Assembly (NCBI GenBank): GCA_947044405.1
Contig: CAMRHE010000332.1
Location: 310,001-374,000 of the forward strand
DNA: 64,000 nt
DNA from: Leptodactylus fallax
Taxonomy: Eukaryota; Chordata; Amphibia; Anura; Leptodactylidae
Direction of reading: 5' to 3'
Shown here: positions 50,165-62,440 of the stretch, piece after piece
How the letters are laid out: each line of letters opens with the position of its first letter
Position numbering within the stretch: position 1 is the first letter of the stretch
Notes under the pieces: generated by a model
Told to the model about the DNA's origin: nothing
The model's input: the letters and a program-made list of their open reading frames with translations, nothing else
Database searches by the model: none
Position numbers and translations under genes: made by a program

Positions 50165-51767
50165 CAGTGCCTTGCGAAAGTATTCGGCCCCCTTGAACTT
50201 TTCAACCTTTTGCCACATTTCAGGCTTCAAACATAAAGCTATAAAATTTTTATTTTTTGGTGAAGAATCAACAACAAGTGGGAAACAATCGTGAAGTGGA
50301 ACGAAATTTATTGGTTATTTTAAACTTTTGTAAAAAATAAAAAACTGAAAAGTGGGGCGTGCAATATTATTCGGCCCCTTTACTTTCAGTGCAGCAAACT
50401 CAGTCCAGAAGTTCAGTGAGGATCTCTGAATGATCCAATGTTGTCCTAAATGACTGATGATGATAAATATAATCCACCTGTGTGTACAAGTCTCCGTATA
50501 AATGCACCTGCTCTGTGATAGTCTCAGGGTTCTGTTTAAAGCGCAGAGAGCATCATGAAGACCAAGGAACACACCAGGCAGGTCCGTGATACTGTTGTGG
50601 AGAAGTTTAAAGCCGGATTTGGATATAAAAAGATTTCCCAAACTTTAAACATCCCAAGGAGCACTGTGCAAGCGATCATATTGAAACGGAAGGAGTATCA
50701 GACCACTGCAAATCTACCAAGACCCGGCCGTCCCTCTAAACTTTCATCTCAAACAAGGAGAAGACTGATCAGAGATGCAGCCAAGAGGCCCATGATCACT
50801 CTGGATGAACTGCAGAGATCTACAGCTGAGGTGGGAGAGTCTGTCCATAGGACAACAATCAGTCGTACACTGCACAAATCTGGCCTTTATGGAAGAGTGG
50901 CAAGAAGAAAGCCATTTCTCAAAGATATCCATAAAAAGTCTCCTGGGAGACACCAAACATGTGGAAGAAGGTGCTCTGGTCAGATAAAACCAAAATCCAA
51001 CTTTTTGGCCACAATGCAAAACGATATGTTTGGTGTAAAAGCAACACAGCTCATCCCCCTGAACACACCATCCCCACTGTCACACATGGTGGGGGCAGCA
51101 TCATGGTTTGGGCCTGCTTTTCTTCAGCAGGGACAGGGAAGATGGTTAAAATTGATGGGAAGATGGATGGAGCCAAATACAGGACCATTCTGGAAGAAAA
51201 CCTGTTGGAGTCTGCAAAAGACCCGAGACTGGGACGGAGATTTATCTTCCAACAAGACAATGATCCCAAACATAAAGCCAAATCTACAATGGAATGGTTC
51301 ACAAATAAACGTATCCAGGTGTTAGAATGGCCAAGTCAAAGTCCAGACCTGAATCCAATCGAGAATCTGTGGAAAGAGCTGAAAACTGCTGTTCACAAAC
51401 GCTCTCCATCCAACCTCACTGAGCTCCAGCTGTTTTCCAAGGAAGAATGGGCAAGAATTTCAGTCTCTCCATGCGCAAAACTGATAGAGACATACCCCAA
51501 GCGACTTGTAACTGTAATCGCAGCAAAAGGTGGCGCTACAAAGTATTAACTTAAGGGGGCCGAATAATATTGCACGCCCCACTTTTCAGTTTGTTTTTTT
51601 TTTACAAAAGTTTAAAATATCCAATAAATTTCATTCCACTTCACGATTGTGTCCCACTTGTTGATTCTTCACCAAAAAATGAAAATTTTATATCCTTATG
51701 TTTGAAGCCTGAAATGTGGCAAAAGGTTGAAAAGTTCAAGGGGGACAAATACTTTCGCAAGGCACTG
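50165..51767 (+). mobile_element. Tc1-like element (CAGTGCCTTGCGAAAGTATT ends), inactivated
   Basis: Long inverted repeats of about 210 bp (CAGTGCCTTGCGAAAGTATT / ...TACTTTCGCAAGGCACTG) with TA on both sides, total 1603 bp. It is inserted ~45 bp left of the gene C AC-rich array, within a segment that has a counterpart at 16,965-17,034. Confidence 0.96.
50555..51549 (+). pseudogene. Tc1 transposase with a deletion/frameshift
   Basis: ATG 50555 opens MKTKEHTRQVRDTVVEKFKAG with the paired HTH and GRPSKLS linker. The frame breaks at about 50,930-50,960 between KPFLKDIHKK and NMWKKVLWSD, where residues normally joining the two are missing. The catalytic part continues in another frame: [23 protein letters not shown] and [15 protein letters not shown], ending GGATKY-stop. 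Catalytic residues are kept, but no complete protein is possible. Confidence 0.93.
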
Positions 51768-51811
51768 TATGTGTGCATTACAGAGAGCGACCTGCAGCAG
51801 GGATATATAAT

Positions 51812-52432
51812 ACACACACAGCTCTGCTCCATACACGTCATACACACACAGCTCTGCTCCATACACATCATACACACACAGCTCTGCTCCATACACATCA
51901 TACACACACAGCTCTGCTCCATACACATCATACACACACAGCTCTGCTCCGTACACGTCATACACACACAGCTCTGCTACATACACGTCATACACACACA
52001 GCTCTGCTCCATACACGTCATACACACACAGCTCTGCTCCATACACGTCATACACACACAGCTCTGCTCCATACACATCATACACACACAGCTCTGCTCC
52101 ATACACGTCATACACACACAGCTCTGCTCCATACACGTCATACACACACAGCTCTGCTCCATACACATCATACACACACAGCTCTGCTCCATACACATCA
52201 TACACACACGGCTCTGCTCCATACACGTCATACACACAGCTCTGCTCCATACACATCATACACACACAGCTCTGCTCCATACACATCATACACACACAGC
52301 TCTGCTATATACACATCATACACACACAGCTCTGCTCCATACACATCATACACACACAGCTCTGCTCCATACACGTCATACACACACAGCTCTGCTCCAT
52401 ACACATCATACACACACGGCTCTGCTACATCC
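51812..52432. repeat. AC-rich VNTR upstream of gene C (about 20 units)
   Basis: The same 30-bp unit as the 17.6-kb array, including CACGTCAT/CACATCAT variants. It ends GGCTCTGCTACATCCACACTGTAACTACATCC, the same junction as in units B and D. Confidence 0.97.
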
Positions 52433-52700
52433 ACACTGTAACTACATCCTGATCCTGACACGTACACTACAGCTCATCCAGCACCGACCACAACCAGCAC
52501 AGCAGAGTCCTGTATACACTGAGCAGTAACCTGGTAACACCTCATCATGTGATCAGTTGGCTCCTCCCACACATGGGACTGATCACATGATGGTGACATC
52601 ATCACAGGTCCTGTAACCCAAGAGTGAGTATATACCTAGTATACAGCAGTACAGGTGGAGGTATGTGTGTATATATATTGTACAGGTGGAGGTATGTGTG
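52433..52700 (+). promoter_or_regulatory. Candidate promoter / 5' leader of gene C
   Basis: Homologous to 37391-37604. Contains ATCATGTGATCA, CTCCTCCCACACATGGGACTGATCACATGAT, TATATAC at about 52,629, and the donor-like TACAGGTGGAG/GTATGTGTG occurring twice in tandem (about 52,660 and 52,691) through a 30-bp duplication. Function is inferred from conservation and position. Confidence 0.55.
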
Positions 52701-52744
52701 TATATATGTGTATAGTCAATGTTTGTCAGGATTATTGGCCTGAA

Positions 52745-53290
52745 TTCTGCGTTAACCCTTTCATTACTGAATCTATTTTGACGTTTTTTTCATCGCCGCG
52801 TTCCAAGAGCCAGAACTTTTTATTACTTGTGTAGCTTTTCTGTGTTCCTTGTGCGGTGGGAATTCAGGTCAGTATCATTGTAGTAATTCCAAAGATCTGT
52901 AAGTTTTATCTATTTTACAAAATAATGCTAATTACAAAAAATTTTCTAACATGAGGGATCGGGTATTTGCCGATGGTTGTCTTTGTTCTTTTTGAACGGT
53001 CATTTGTATAAAGTTTTCAACCTATTGTCAGCCAAAATCTGCCATTTCTGAAGACTTTCATCGTATGTGTATGACCAGCTTAAAAGGTTTATCCAGGATC
53101 TGAAGGTCATTGACACTGATGGCCAATCCACAGGATAAGTCAATATCAGATTGGTCGGGGTTCGACATCTGGACCCCGCTCCACTTATCTGTTTGTACTG
53201 CCGGAATCCATATACTAGGTCTACAGTACACCCAGACGCAGTGCAAGTAGCCGGCTACTTCCGACCATGTCTTCCGGCCAGTGTAAGAAG
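52745..53290. repeat. Frog interspersed-repeat fragments
   Basis: TTCCAAGAGCCAGAACTTTT at about 52,800 belongs to the TCCAAGAGCC family. Around 53,085-53,230, CACAGGATAAGTCAATATCAG...GGTCGGGGTTCGACATCTGGACCCC resembles a very common frog MITE/SINE core. No genes. Confidence 0.5.
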
Positions 53291-53625
53291 CAGGACGTAG
53301 AAAAAAAATAGTGTAATAGTCGTATCTATTCTGTTTTACTGTGATGTTGATAATGAGGGTAAGATAAGAATTCCAGATACACAATAGGATATCATGTAGA
53401 CGTAAAAAGACTCAGAAGAAGGCTAGGATCACATCTGTGCTGTGCTCTCTGTTGTCCTCCAGGGGACCCGAACAGCAAAGAGTCGTACTGCTAAAACCGA
53501 GGTTACCTGAGGACTATGGACTATAATAATTCTAACTGTTATGTTCTAATTTATATTCAGGTTTCTACCATACAGGATTCTCTCTGTGGACATATAACAC
53601 AATATTTCTGATTGACCTATCAAGG

Positions 53626-53703
53626 ATGGAGAGAGACAGAGGCAAAATGGCAGAAAGTCTAATAAATCTCACCCTAGAGATACTGTACCAGCTTACTGGA
53701 GAG
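53626..53703 (+). CDS. Gene C exon 1 (26 codons)
   Basis: ATG 53626 encodes MERDRGKMAESLINLTLEILYQLTGE, then the donor GAG/GTGAGA. This is the complete form of the frog ZNF leader; gene B lacks its first seven residues. A likely acceptor, TACCATACAG, lies at about 53,575, leaving ~50 bases of 5' UTR in this exon. Phase 0 to exon 2. The whole predicted protein is 572 residues. Confidence 0.87.
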
Positions 53704-54352
53704 GTGAGAGATTCTGATGATGTCACATTACATCATTCTTATCTATAGTAATAACAGATGATATGACGGGAGAGGTGAGAGATTCTGATGATGTCACATT
53801 ACATCATTCTTATCTATAGTAATAACAGATGATATGACTGGAGAGGTGAGAGATTCTGATGATGTCACATTACATCATTCTTATCTATAGTAATAACAGA
53901 TGATATGACGGGAGAGGTGAGAGATTCTGATGATGTCACATTACATCATTCTTATCTATAGTAATAACAGATGATATGACGGGAGAGGTGAGAGATTCTG
54001 ATGATGTCACATTACATCATTCTTATCTATAGTAATAACAGATGATATGACTGGAGAGGTGAGAGATTCTGATGATGTCACATTACATCATTCTTCTCTA
54101 TAGTAATAACAGATGATATGACTGGAGAGGTGAGAGATTCTGATGATGTCACATGACATCATTCTTATCTATAGTAATAACAGATGATATGACGGGAGAG
54201 GTGAGAGATTCTGATGATGACACATGACATCATTCTTATCTATAGTAATAACAGATGATATGACTGGAGAGGTGAGAGATTCTGATGATGTCACATTACA
54301 TCATTCTTATCTATAGTAATAACAGATGATATGACTGGAGAGGTGAGGGACT
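53691..54352 (+). repeat. 71-bp minisatellite, intron 1 of gene C (about 9 units)
   Basis: Same unit and phase as in genes A and B. CGGGAG for CTGGAG is frequent here. The first unit overlaps the end of exon 1. Confidence 0.96.
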
Positions 54353-54400
54353 CTGGACATGTATGTAGTGATATTTATTAATGTGTCTCCCCATAACCAG

Positions 54401-55445
54401 GATTACACAGTAGTGAAGAAGACCTCTAGTGGGCGCTGTCAGGCTCCTGTGTCTGAAGGATGGGGGAGAACCCTGAGCCCAATCCCGGGGCCTCCACCTC
54501 ACTCCCTGATACAGGAGGAGATCAATGGACAGAAGATCCTAGAACTCACCAACAAGATGATTGAGCTGCTGACTGGAGAGGTGACACTGCTGGGAATGCT
54601 GGGACATTATACAGGAGCTATGAAGGGATCTGGTGATGACTGTATCATTGTGTTGTCAGGTTCCTATAAGGTGTCAGGATGTCACTGTCTATTTCTCCAT
54701 GGAGGAGTGGGAGTATTTAGAAGGACACAAAGATGTGTACAAGGAGGTGATGATGGAGGATCAGCAGCCCCTCACATCAGCAGGTAATAGACATGACTAA
54801 ATACACACGGCCTCTCATTATCTGTATGGAAAGAATGAATTCAGTCCCTGTATGTGTTTCCTCCAGTTCCATCCAGTAAGAGAACATCAGCGGAGAGATG
54901 TCCCAGTCCTCTTCTAGCACAGGATTGTAAGGAAGAAAATGTCTTTCCCCAGGATGATCAGGTAGATGGAGATAAGGTGACATGAAATCTTCCCTCTGCC
55001 CTGTAGAAGGGCTGTGAAGGTCTCGGGGTCAGTCTGGTTTTATCCCACAGTATTAGATGTTTCCTACTTGTGTAATGAGAAAGGTGGAGATGGCAGGATA
55101 AAGCTGACCATAGACATGACATGTTGTCTGGATCTTCTCACAGTTTTCTGGCTATGGAGGCTGCTGGTTGGAATAAGGAGCCAACATGGTGGATTTATCC
55201 AGGAGACCTGCAGCTATTTGCTCAGATAACTCCTGCTGTCAGTTTTGGTGGTCATGATAATGAATGATCTTTTCTTCTCCTATAAAACCTCCCACGTGAC
55301 TTCTCCATCCGTCTGGTGACTTTTACAATATTTCCTTCACAGCTTTTGTATGTGGGTGAAGATCTGAAGAATATTAATGCTCCGGAGACATATGTGAGGG
55401 GAGATGAGGAGTGTAAGGAGGACATTCCTACAGGGAACCGCACAG
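54401..55445 (+). CDS. Gene C exons 2-5: KRAB-like module
   Basis: Exons are 54401-54580 (60 codons), 54660-54783 (KRAB-A-like [19 protein letters not shown]), 54867-54961 and 55343-55445 ([23 protein letters not shown]). All use GT/AG and compatible phases. Nearly identical to gene B through introns and exons, with rare differences such as HSLIQEE for HSLIHEE. In exon 5 the upstream alternative donor is lost (ACAGGGAACC instead of ACAGGTAACC), so only the downstream donor GCACAG/GTGAGG remains. Role as for genes A and B. Confidence 0.88.
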
Positions 55446-57095
55446 GTGAGGAGTCACCACTTTATAGGGACCTGTTCACATTATGTTTTAATATGTTTCA
55501 TTTATATATATTTTTTCAATGGATTTATTAATGTATTTCTAGCTTTTCTCTGGAGTTTCTATAATGCTTATAAGTGCTTTGTCCCCATTTCTCAAGTTGT
55601 CTGTGTCTATCAGGATATATTTATGTAACAGGACAGGTAAATTGTAAACTGAGGCTACAATAACGTCTACGTCTTGGTTAAGGGCATGTAAACTTGCAAT
55701 AAGTGAAACAAACCACAATATCAATCCCAATAGAAAATTCCACTGTAATCCACTAGCGTCTGCCCCATCATGGAGGATGCCATAGTAGAGTCTATTGAGG
55801 GGAAATAGTCTGGATAAGCCGTTCCTCCTAACAGTGATGTCAATTTTTTGTGATCCACCGCTCAGCACACACGTCTCTAACGTCTCTAATAACATACGTA
55901 AGACCACAACAAATACAATATACATGAGCTAGATAAGTGGCAGACTGGTACAGGGGGAGAGGACCCTGTCTGCGAGGGCTTACCGTCTACAAAGGGGTAT
56001 AAAGCGGGATGCTGCCCTATCTACTGGATTCCTAAAATACTTCTTATATATTGTCATAAAGTCACATGCTTTCCAGTCCCCAGATTTAATGCGATTTTCC
56101 AACACTGGCTGTTGCCTGTTGGAGTAATCCAGTAGGTAACGGCCTATTTAAAAAAAAAAACAAAAAAAACAGCTAATGTCGTGGGCCCATAGTAACCGCT
56201 ACAGCTGCCATGACGGTAGTTCGGTAGTTTCCTATATAGAGGTATACCTGCATATACCAGTACATTGTATGCTTAAAAATATCTGTCTATAAACATACCT
56301 ATATATATATTACACCAATACGTTATGCATAGACGAGTACTGTCAGAGGGGGGCGTTCTTCACAGCACAACTAGACTGTCAGGAACGCCCTTCTGACAGT
56401 GGGCAGAGACCGGTGCCGAAACTAACGGCACCGATATCTCCAGCCCTGGGGCACATAACAGGAAAGCCGACAGTGCGGTATATAAAACGACATGTACATG
56501 AGGACATGAAAGGTCCTCTTTAAGGATTTTTGGGTGCTTGCCTCTCATACACAAGGTCCAAGGTGTGAGACCCCAGACAGATTCAATGCAAATTTAAACA
56601 CAATAAATCTTTAATTAGATGTTTGATTCCCCCCCCCCCCCCGACACCTCTTCAGTAGTATTAACTGCACTGAGCTGATGTCACATTGCTGTGAATACTA
56701 ATGAAGAGGCAGGTGAAAGAATAGTGATGGGTGAATTGGTCGAGACTATGTAGACTTCCGGAAAAAAATAGGTCGACATATCTGTGTATGAGACGGACAC
56801 CGTCTAATAGCACAGGAGCCTTTATGGTTCTCCACTGAGTATTTCACCTGAAGAGAGAGGTGACAGGAGCAGCGACACATGGACCTAGGAAGATGGTGGC
56901 TGCAAGACAGAAGAGGAGAAGAGTCTGGTGGCCGAACATCATCATCTGCTGGTCCTCGCTCTGAGGTCTACTGTTACATTGCCATGTGTTTGGTCATAGT
57001 TGGGTAGTAACAGATAATTATAATAAATTTATAATTGAAGTTTGATCCATACTATGTTATATTATACAAAAATAATGTTTTCTTCTTCTTGGCAG
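55446..57095 (+). other. Gene C intron 5
   Basis: Contains a partial copy of the AAGAGGACCTTTCATG MITE (56,330-56,525, ending AGGACATGAAAGGTCCTCTTTAA), a poly(C) run at about 56,630, and at 56,790-57,010 the block shared with gene A. The acceptor TTCTTGGCAG is at 57095. No other genes. Confidence 0.65.
56330..56525. mobile_element. Partial MITE, same family as 41,783-42,180
   Basis: Shares GCCGAAACTAACGGCACCGATATCTCCAGCC and the terminal TGAGGACATGAAAGGTCCTCTTTAA. The left half is missing or rearranged. Confidence 0.75.
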
Positions 57096-58234
57096 ATGAC
57101 TGTACCAGGAGCTCAGGGGGACGTCTCATATCTTCAGATTATAAAGCAGAACATGCCATTATTCCTGATATACCCTCAGCCCCTCACAGCAAAGATCTAT
57201 CATCTGATCCTTCTATCCAGGTCCGATCTTCTGTGACACAAAGTGAAAGTCACAAAATGAGTATTATATATCAAAAAAATTACACAGAGGAGAAGCCATA
57301 TTCATGTTATGAATGTGGGGAATGTTTTGAAGCTCAATCAAATCTTCTTGTACATCAGAGAAGTCACACAGGGGAAAAACTATTTAGATGTTCGGAATGT
57401 GGAAAAAGTTATAGCAATAAAGCAGCTCTTGTTAGACATCAGAGAATTCACACAGGGGTGAAACCATTTTCATGTTCTGGATGTGGGAAATGTTTTTATC
57501 AGAAATCAGATCTTGTCAAACATGAGCGAATTCACACAGGGGAGAAGCCATATTCATGTTCACAATGTGGGAAACGTCTAGGCGATAAATCAGCTCTTGC
57601 TAGGCATGAGAGAATCCACACAGAGGAGTGGCCATATTCATGTTCACAATGTGGAAAATGTTATAGCGATAAACCAAATCTTGTTAGGCATCAGAGAATT
57701 CACACAGGTGAGGAGCCATTCGCATGCCAAGAATGTGGGAAATGTTTTAACCAGAAAGCATATCTTCTTGCTCATCAAAGAAGTCACGCAGGGGAGAAGC
57801 CTTTTACATGTTCAGAATGTGGGAAATGTTTCATCCAGAAATCAGATCTTTCTAAACATGAGAGAATTCACACAGGGGAGAAGCCATATTCATGTTCAGT
57901 ATGTGGGAAATGTTTTACAGACAAATCAAATCTTATTAAACATGAGAGAAGTCACATAGGGGAGAAGCTATTTTCATGTTCAGAATGTGGGAAACGTTGT
58001 TGCAATAAATCAGCTCTTGTTATACATCAGAGAATTCACACAGGGGAGAAACCATTTTCATGTTCACAGTGTGGGAAATGTTTTAGCAACAAACCAAATC
58101 TTGTTAGACATCAAAGAACTCACACGGGGGAGAAGCCATTTTCATGCTCAGAATGTGGAAAATGTTTTATCCAGAAATCAGATCTTGTTAAACATGAGAG
58201 AACTCACACAGGAGAGAAGCCATTTTTATGTTGA
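57096..58234 (+). CDS. Gene C terminal exon: 11 C2H2 zinc fingers
   Basis: Starts [20 protein letters not shown] in phase 1. Compared with A and B it lacks the [14 protein letters not shown] segment and has a single SSDPSIQV unit. Eleven C2H2 fingers follow. Fingers 4 and 9 have unusual cores (KRLGDKS and KRCCNKS instead of KCFxxKS, losing the conserved aromatic residue). Linkers include TGVKP, TEEWP and HIGEKL. The chain ends abruptly at EKPFLC-stop, inside what would be finger 12. Downstream, about 58,260-58,470, there are finger-like remnants (HTKAKPDSHSECF-like) after several stops, so the gene probably lost C-terminal fingers by a stop mutation. Expected to be a nuclear DNA-binding regulator. 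Confidence 0.93.
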
Positions 58235-58842
58235 TAATTTGAGACCTGATTTATATAGTAAAGTCTTATTCAGTCACAATCAAAACGAATGTGCCAAGTG
58301 CGAGCGCTGATTGACTTACTAATACTGAACAGCAGTCCAAAATTGGAAAAAATCTAAAATGTTACAAGGCCTTCACTCAACATCAAATTTCACACAAAGG
58401 CAAAGCCAGATTCACATTCTGAATGTTTCACCCACATTTTCTCATACATCAAAAAACACACAGAATTAGCCATTTTCTTTTCCACATTTTTTTTTTTTCT
58501 TACTCTTGTGACTGACCAGTCTGCTTACTGCCCTACCGCTAAAGATTTCTGGGGCTCTGACAGGTCTCACTATATCGAACCTCAAAATATCTCCTGGCCG
58601 TGTATATTAGTCGGCATGTCCATGGTATAACATGACAGAATATAGAATTATTACATGTGGTAATTTATATTTAGAGAGTAGCAGTTCCATATTTGCTACA
58701 CATTGTGATATTGAAATTGTGGATCGTATGATATTTTTGGAAAAAAAAATAGATATTGGCACAGAAAAGTACAATTTAGATTGGACATTTTGCATTGAAG
58801 TATTTATAACCCAGTCTCTGTATAATTCCATTCTTCCAGGAT

Positions 58843-58848
58843 AATAAA
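58843..58848 (+). terminator. Candidate polyadenylation signal of gene C (AATAAA)
   Basis: AATAAA in CAGGATAATAAAGGCAG, about 610 bases after the stop. It is the first clear AATAAA I noticed; its use is uncertain given the distance. Confidence 0.4.
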
Positions 58849-59035
58849 GGCAGATACCTCACTGTTGTCCTCTGTAGCCTAATCATTATATCATGGTATA
58901 ACCTAGAGGAAATATTGTGTAATGTGAGAGCTTTTTTTTTTTTAATCATGTTCTTGTTTTGCTTTGTTATTATTTTTTTTTCTTTCAGAAGGATATGTCA
59001 TCAATAAAAAGGAAGTGGAATACCCCTTTAACCCT

Positions 59036-59403
59036 TTAATGGGGGTTGTCCAGCTTCTACAAATAAATGTTATTGTTTATATAATAAAAAGTTATACAAT
59101 TTTCCAATATCCTTTCTGTATCAATTCTTCACAGTTTTCTAGGTCTCTGCTTACGATCATGTTTTGTTTACTTCCAGTGGATAGAAATCAGTCCATGGTC
59201 ATGTGATGGACACACAGGTGCACGGCTCGTTACCAGGTAAATGTCTGATTACTGTGCTGTGACTGTAACGAGCCGTGCACCTGTGTGTCCATCACATGAC
59301 TATGGATTGTCTGGTTTCTATCCACTGCAAACTATGAAAAATTGATACGGTATATTAGAAAATTGTATAATTTTTATTTGCTGAAACTGGACAACCCCTT
59401 TAA
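59036..59403. mobile_element. MITE, TTAA-flanked, with a long central palindrome
   Basis: Ends TTAATGGGGGTTGTCCAG / CTGGACAACCCCTTTAA. The two halves are complementary along most of their length, with a strong core CACACAGGTGCACGGCTCGTTAC / GTAACGAGCCGTGCACCTGTGTG around a short loop. No ORF. The TTAA target suggests piggyBac- or Kolobok-type mobilisation (inference). Confidence 0.85.
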
Positions 59404-59729
59404 GGACGCAGGGTAGTTAGGACGTTAATGCTCAGCGACTTTTTTTTTTATATTTTCCTTCCCCGCTTTCTGATCCTGTCTGGCAGGTGATTCTGGCAGT
59501 GCTATATTTATGTTTTTCCGTATTTACTAATAAAACGTAATTTTTCAGAAATTAATGATGTTCCTGGGGGCACTTTTTATTGCTATTTTAGAAGTGACCA
59601 AAATACATTCATTTATACATTGGGGTATATATTTTTTATTTTACAGTGTTCACCATATGGGATAAATAAGCAATTTTTAGATAGTGGAGACTTCTATGCA
59701 TATGGGGACACCTAACATGTTTATTTACT

Positions 59730-60690
59730 TTATTTTTCCAACCCCATCCTGCCAGTGACATTTTTCGATTTTCGTTTTTGACTCCCCCGCCTCCCAAACC
59801 CCATAACTTTATTATTATTTTTCCATTCTCAGAGCCATAGGAGGGCTTATAGTTTGCAGGACAAATTATTCTTCATAATGCTTCCATCTATAATTAAGTG
59901 CAATGTACTGGGAAGCTGGAAAAACATTCAGAATGGGGTGGAATTGGAGAAAAACTGCATTTGTGCGACTTTCTTACGGGCTTTGTTTTTACGGCGTTCA
60001 CCCTGTAGCCACAATGACATGTCACCAGTATTCTATGTTTCGGTACGATTCCGGAGATACCAAATTTATATAGTTTTATTTACATTTTAACCCCTTAACA
60101 AAAATCTTTGCAAAAAAAAAAAAATGTAAAAGTCGCCATATTCTGACACTTTTATAACTTTTTTATATTTCCGTGTACGGGGATGCATAGGGTGTCTTTT
60201 TTTGCAGGGCCAGGTGTACATTTTGGGGAATGTCTATTTCTTTGATCACTTTTTTTCTAATTTTTATCAGAATCAAAAAGAAAAAAACAACAGTTTGGCA
60301 CGTTTGATTTTTTTTTTTTCCCGCTATGGCGTTTACCGTACAGGAAAAATATTTTTATGGACCAGGCGTTTTCGGACACAGGGATACCTCATGTGCATGT
60401 GAAATACTTTTATATGTGTCCTAGGGAAAGGGGGGTGATTTAAATTTTTAATTTTTTTTTTTTTTGCATTTATTAGACCCCCCCTAAGGGTCTGATCTTT
60501 AATGCAATGCATTACAAAATAACGGCTCTTCTATTGCAGGTTTCATAGAGCAGCCTGCAATAAAAGATCATGACAGACAGGCCTGGGAGCCTTGAAAAGC
60601 TCCCAGGCATTAGCGCTGAGTCTCTGCTGTATAATACTGAGCGGCCGCCATATTTAAATACCCGACATCTGCCATACTATTACAGGCCAT
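59730..60690. repeat. Interspersed repeat (TCCAAGAGCC family), second long copy
   Basis: Parallels 44,920-46,490: CATAACTTT...GCAGGACAAATTATTCTTCATAATG, CAGAATGGGGTGGAATTGGAG, GGGGAATGTCTATTTCTTTGATCAC, and the terminal GCCATATTTAAATACCCG. It lies downstream of gene C as the first lies downstream of gene B. No coding potential. Confidence 0.65.
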
Positions 60691-62185
60691 AAATGTTCCT
60701 GCATATTGACCCTCAGTTATCTTTGTCCGCCCCTGGATGGATTGATAGATAGATAAGACAAATGGAGACTACAATGAAGGGTTCACCTGCATTTCTTATT
60801 ATATTATTAGCAAGGGTTACTATATAGAGCTGCTCCTTCTCTGGTGGATTTAGTAAGATCATGTAAGACGTTTGTTTGTATATGTACAATGTAATATGTC
60901 GTTTACAACATAAGTTACATTGGAAACCTTTGAGGTTTGGTCTCCTATTTGTCCCCTTCTCACTAAACAGCCACTTGGAAGGAGATGTATTTTATGAAAA
61001 TGTTGCAATAAGATGGTATTTTGGGGACAGACTAGAGATCTGAATGTGTTACATGTGTATTTGTCGCAGAATTTGGTGCGGCGTTGTGACATAATTGACT
61101 TTACACAATCTAAAGGATGAAATTTACAAAGAAATCTGTGGAAAAAATTGACCTGCTGCATTCTTACAGACCACATCACATGTCCAAACAGTAATATTGC
61201 TTTTGCAGTGACCAATCAGAGCTCAACTACTAAGCACGTCATCAACTGTTAACTCATGATGTCATAATGCCACACCTTGTATTCCGCACACACAGTGCAC
61301 CTGCTGCAGTCTACAGCGATGCGCACCCTTCAGCTGCAGCTCCTGTGATCCATCCGAATTTACATACAAGGGTAGCCGAGATACCCCAAGATATACTTAG
61401 GAAAGCAAGGTAAGTAAACTAAAGAATATGAAATAGATAAAGGATGTAGCTAAGGGCGGCTGGCAATTCACGTGCCCAGGCTAGTGGCTGCCAGGTAGAC
61501 GGCGCGGGCAAAAAGCAACAGACCTCTGGTCAGAATATTTAGATAGCGGTTTAGGAATTCATCTTTAGTCCATGTGCGGGAACGCTTAGATACAGCTCTG
61601 CAACCCCTTCCTCCCAAATGGCCATCAGTTGAATCCTACAGATGTGACCACTGCTTATTCACATGGGGCATATGGCTAGTGGTTGCCCTAATGGGTCATT
61701 TTCTACTGAAGGCTATACAAAATCTTAGGGCTGGACCCAGATCTTGACGCCCTTACTGGTTCTCCAGCGTATCCACATTTATGGCTTCCAGTAAAACATT
61801 TTCTATGGAATATCAAAAATGTAAGTCATAGTATAAGAAAATGTGCCTGGATTATAGCGACCAATCAGAATCCAGCTTTATGTTTTCAAGGCAAGTTTTT
61901 TAGATAACGCAGAGGGCTGACTGGTTGCTGTGACAACCACGGAACTCTTTGTTGCAACAGTGAGGCATAGTAGACTGACGTGGTTCCGAACATAACCTGT
62001 ATAGTAGCTGCATATAATACATTTATATAATATAACACACGAAAAGTAAGATTGTCACCTGTAATTATATATTTCAGATAATCACAAGGATGGGATGACA
62101 ATAAAGTCAGGACGAGGACACAAGAGACATAGACTAGTAGACAAGGACACCAAAGACTCACTACACAAAGTGAACTACGTAAAGT
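60691..62185. other. Spacer between genes C and D; a possible non-coding exon near 61,400
   Basis: No protein motif in any frame. At 61,405-61,415 AGCAAG/GTAAGTAAAC is a near-perfect splice donor. It is preceded by GC-richer sequence with CTGCTGCAGTCTACAGC and CTTCAGCTGCAGCTCCTG. A transcription start here is conceivable but unsupported by anything else. Confidence 0.3.
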
Positions 62186-62440
62186 CAGTCACTGCAGTGA
62201 TGTTTGGGCGGCATGTCTCGGACAGTCACTGCAGTAATGTTTAGGAAGGCTGTCTCGGACAGTCACTGCAGAGGCGTTTGGGCAGGCTTTCTCGGAGAGT
62301 CAATGAGATGGTGTTTGGGACAACTTTCTCAGACAGTCACTGAAATGTCATTTGGGAAGGCTGTCTCAGACAGTGACTGAGGTAGCGTTTGGGAATGCTG
62401 TCTCGGGCAGTCATTACACAGACCTATGCAGTCATGGACA
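62186..62440. repeat. 37-bp degenerate tandem repeat (about 6-7 units)
   Basis: Units read approximately CAGTCACTGCAGTGATGTTTGGGCGGC then TGTCTCGGA, spaced 37 bp for the first units and becoming more diverged to the right. Confidence 0.8.

Noticed and set aside
61250..61409. First exon of a new gene ending at the strong donor at 61,409
   Set aside because: Only the donor consensus supports it; no downstream exon or homologous copy in other units was found. Mentioned in the spacer entry at low confidence.
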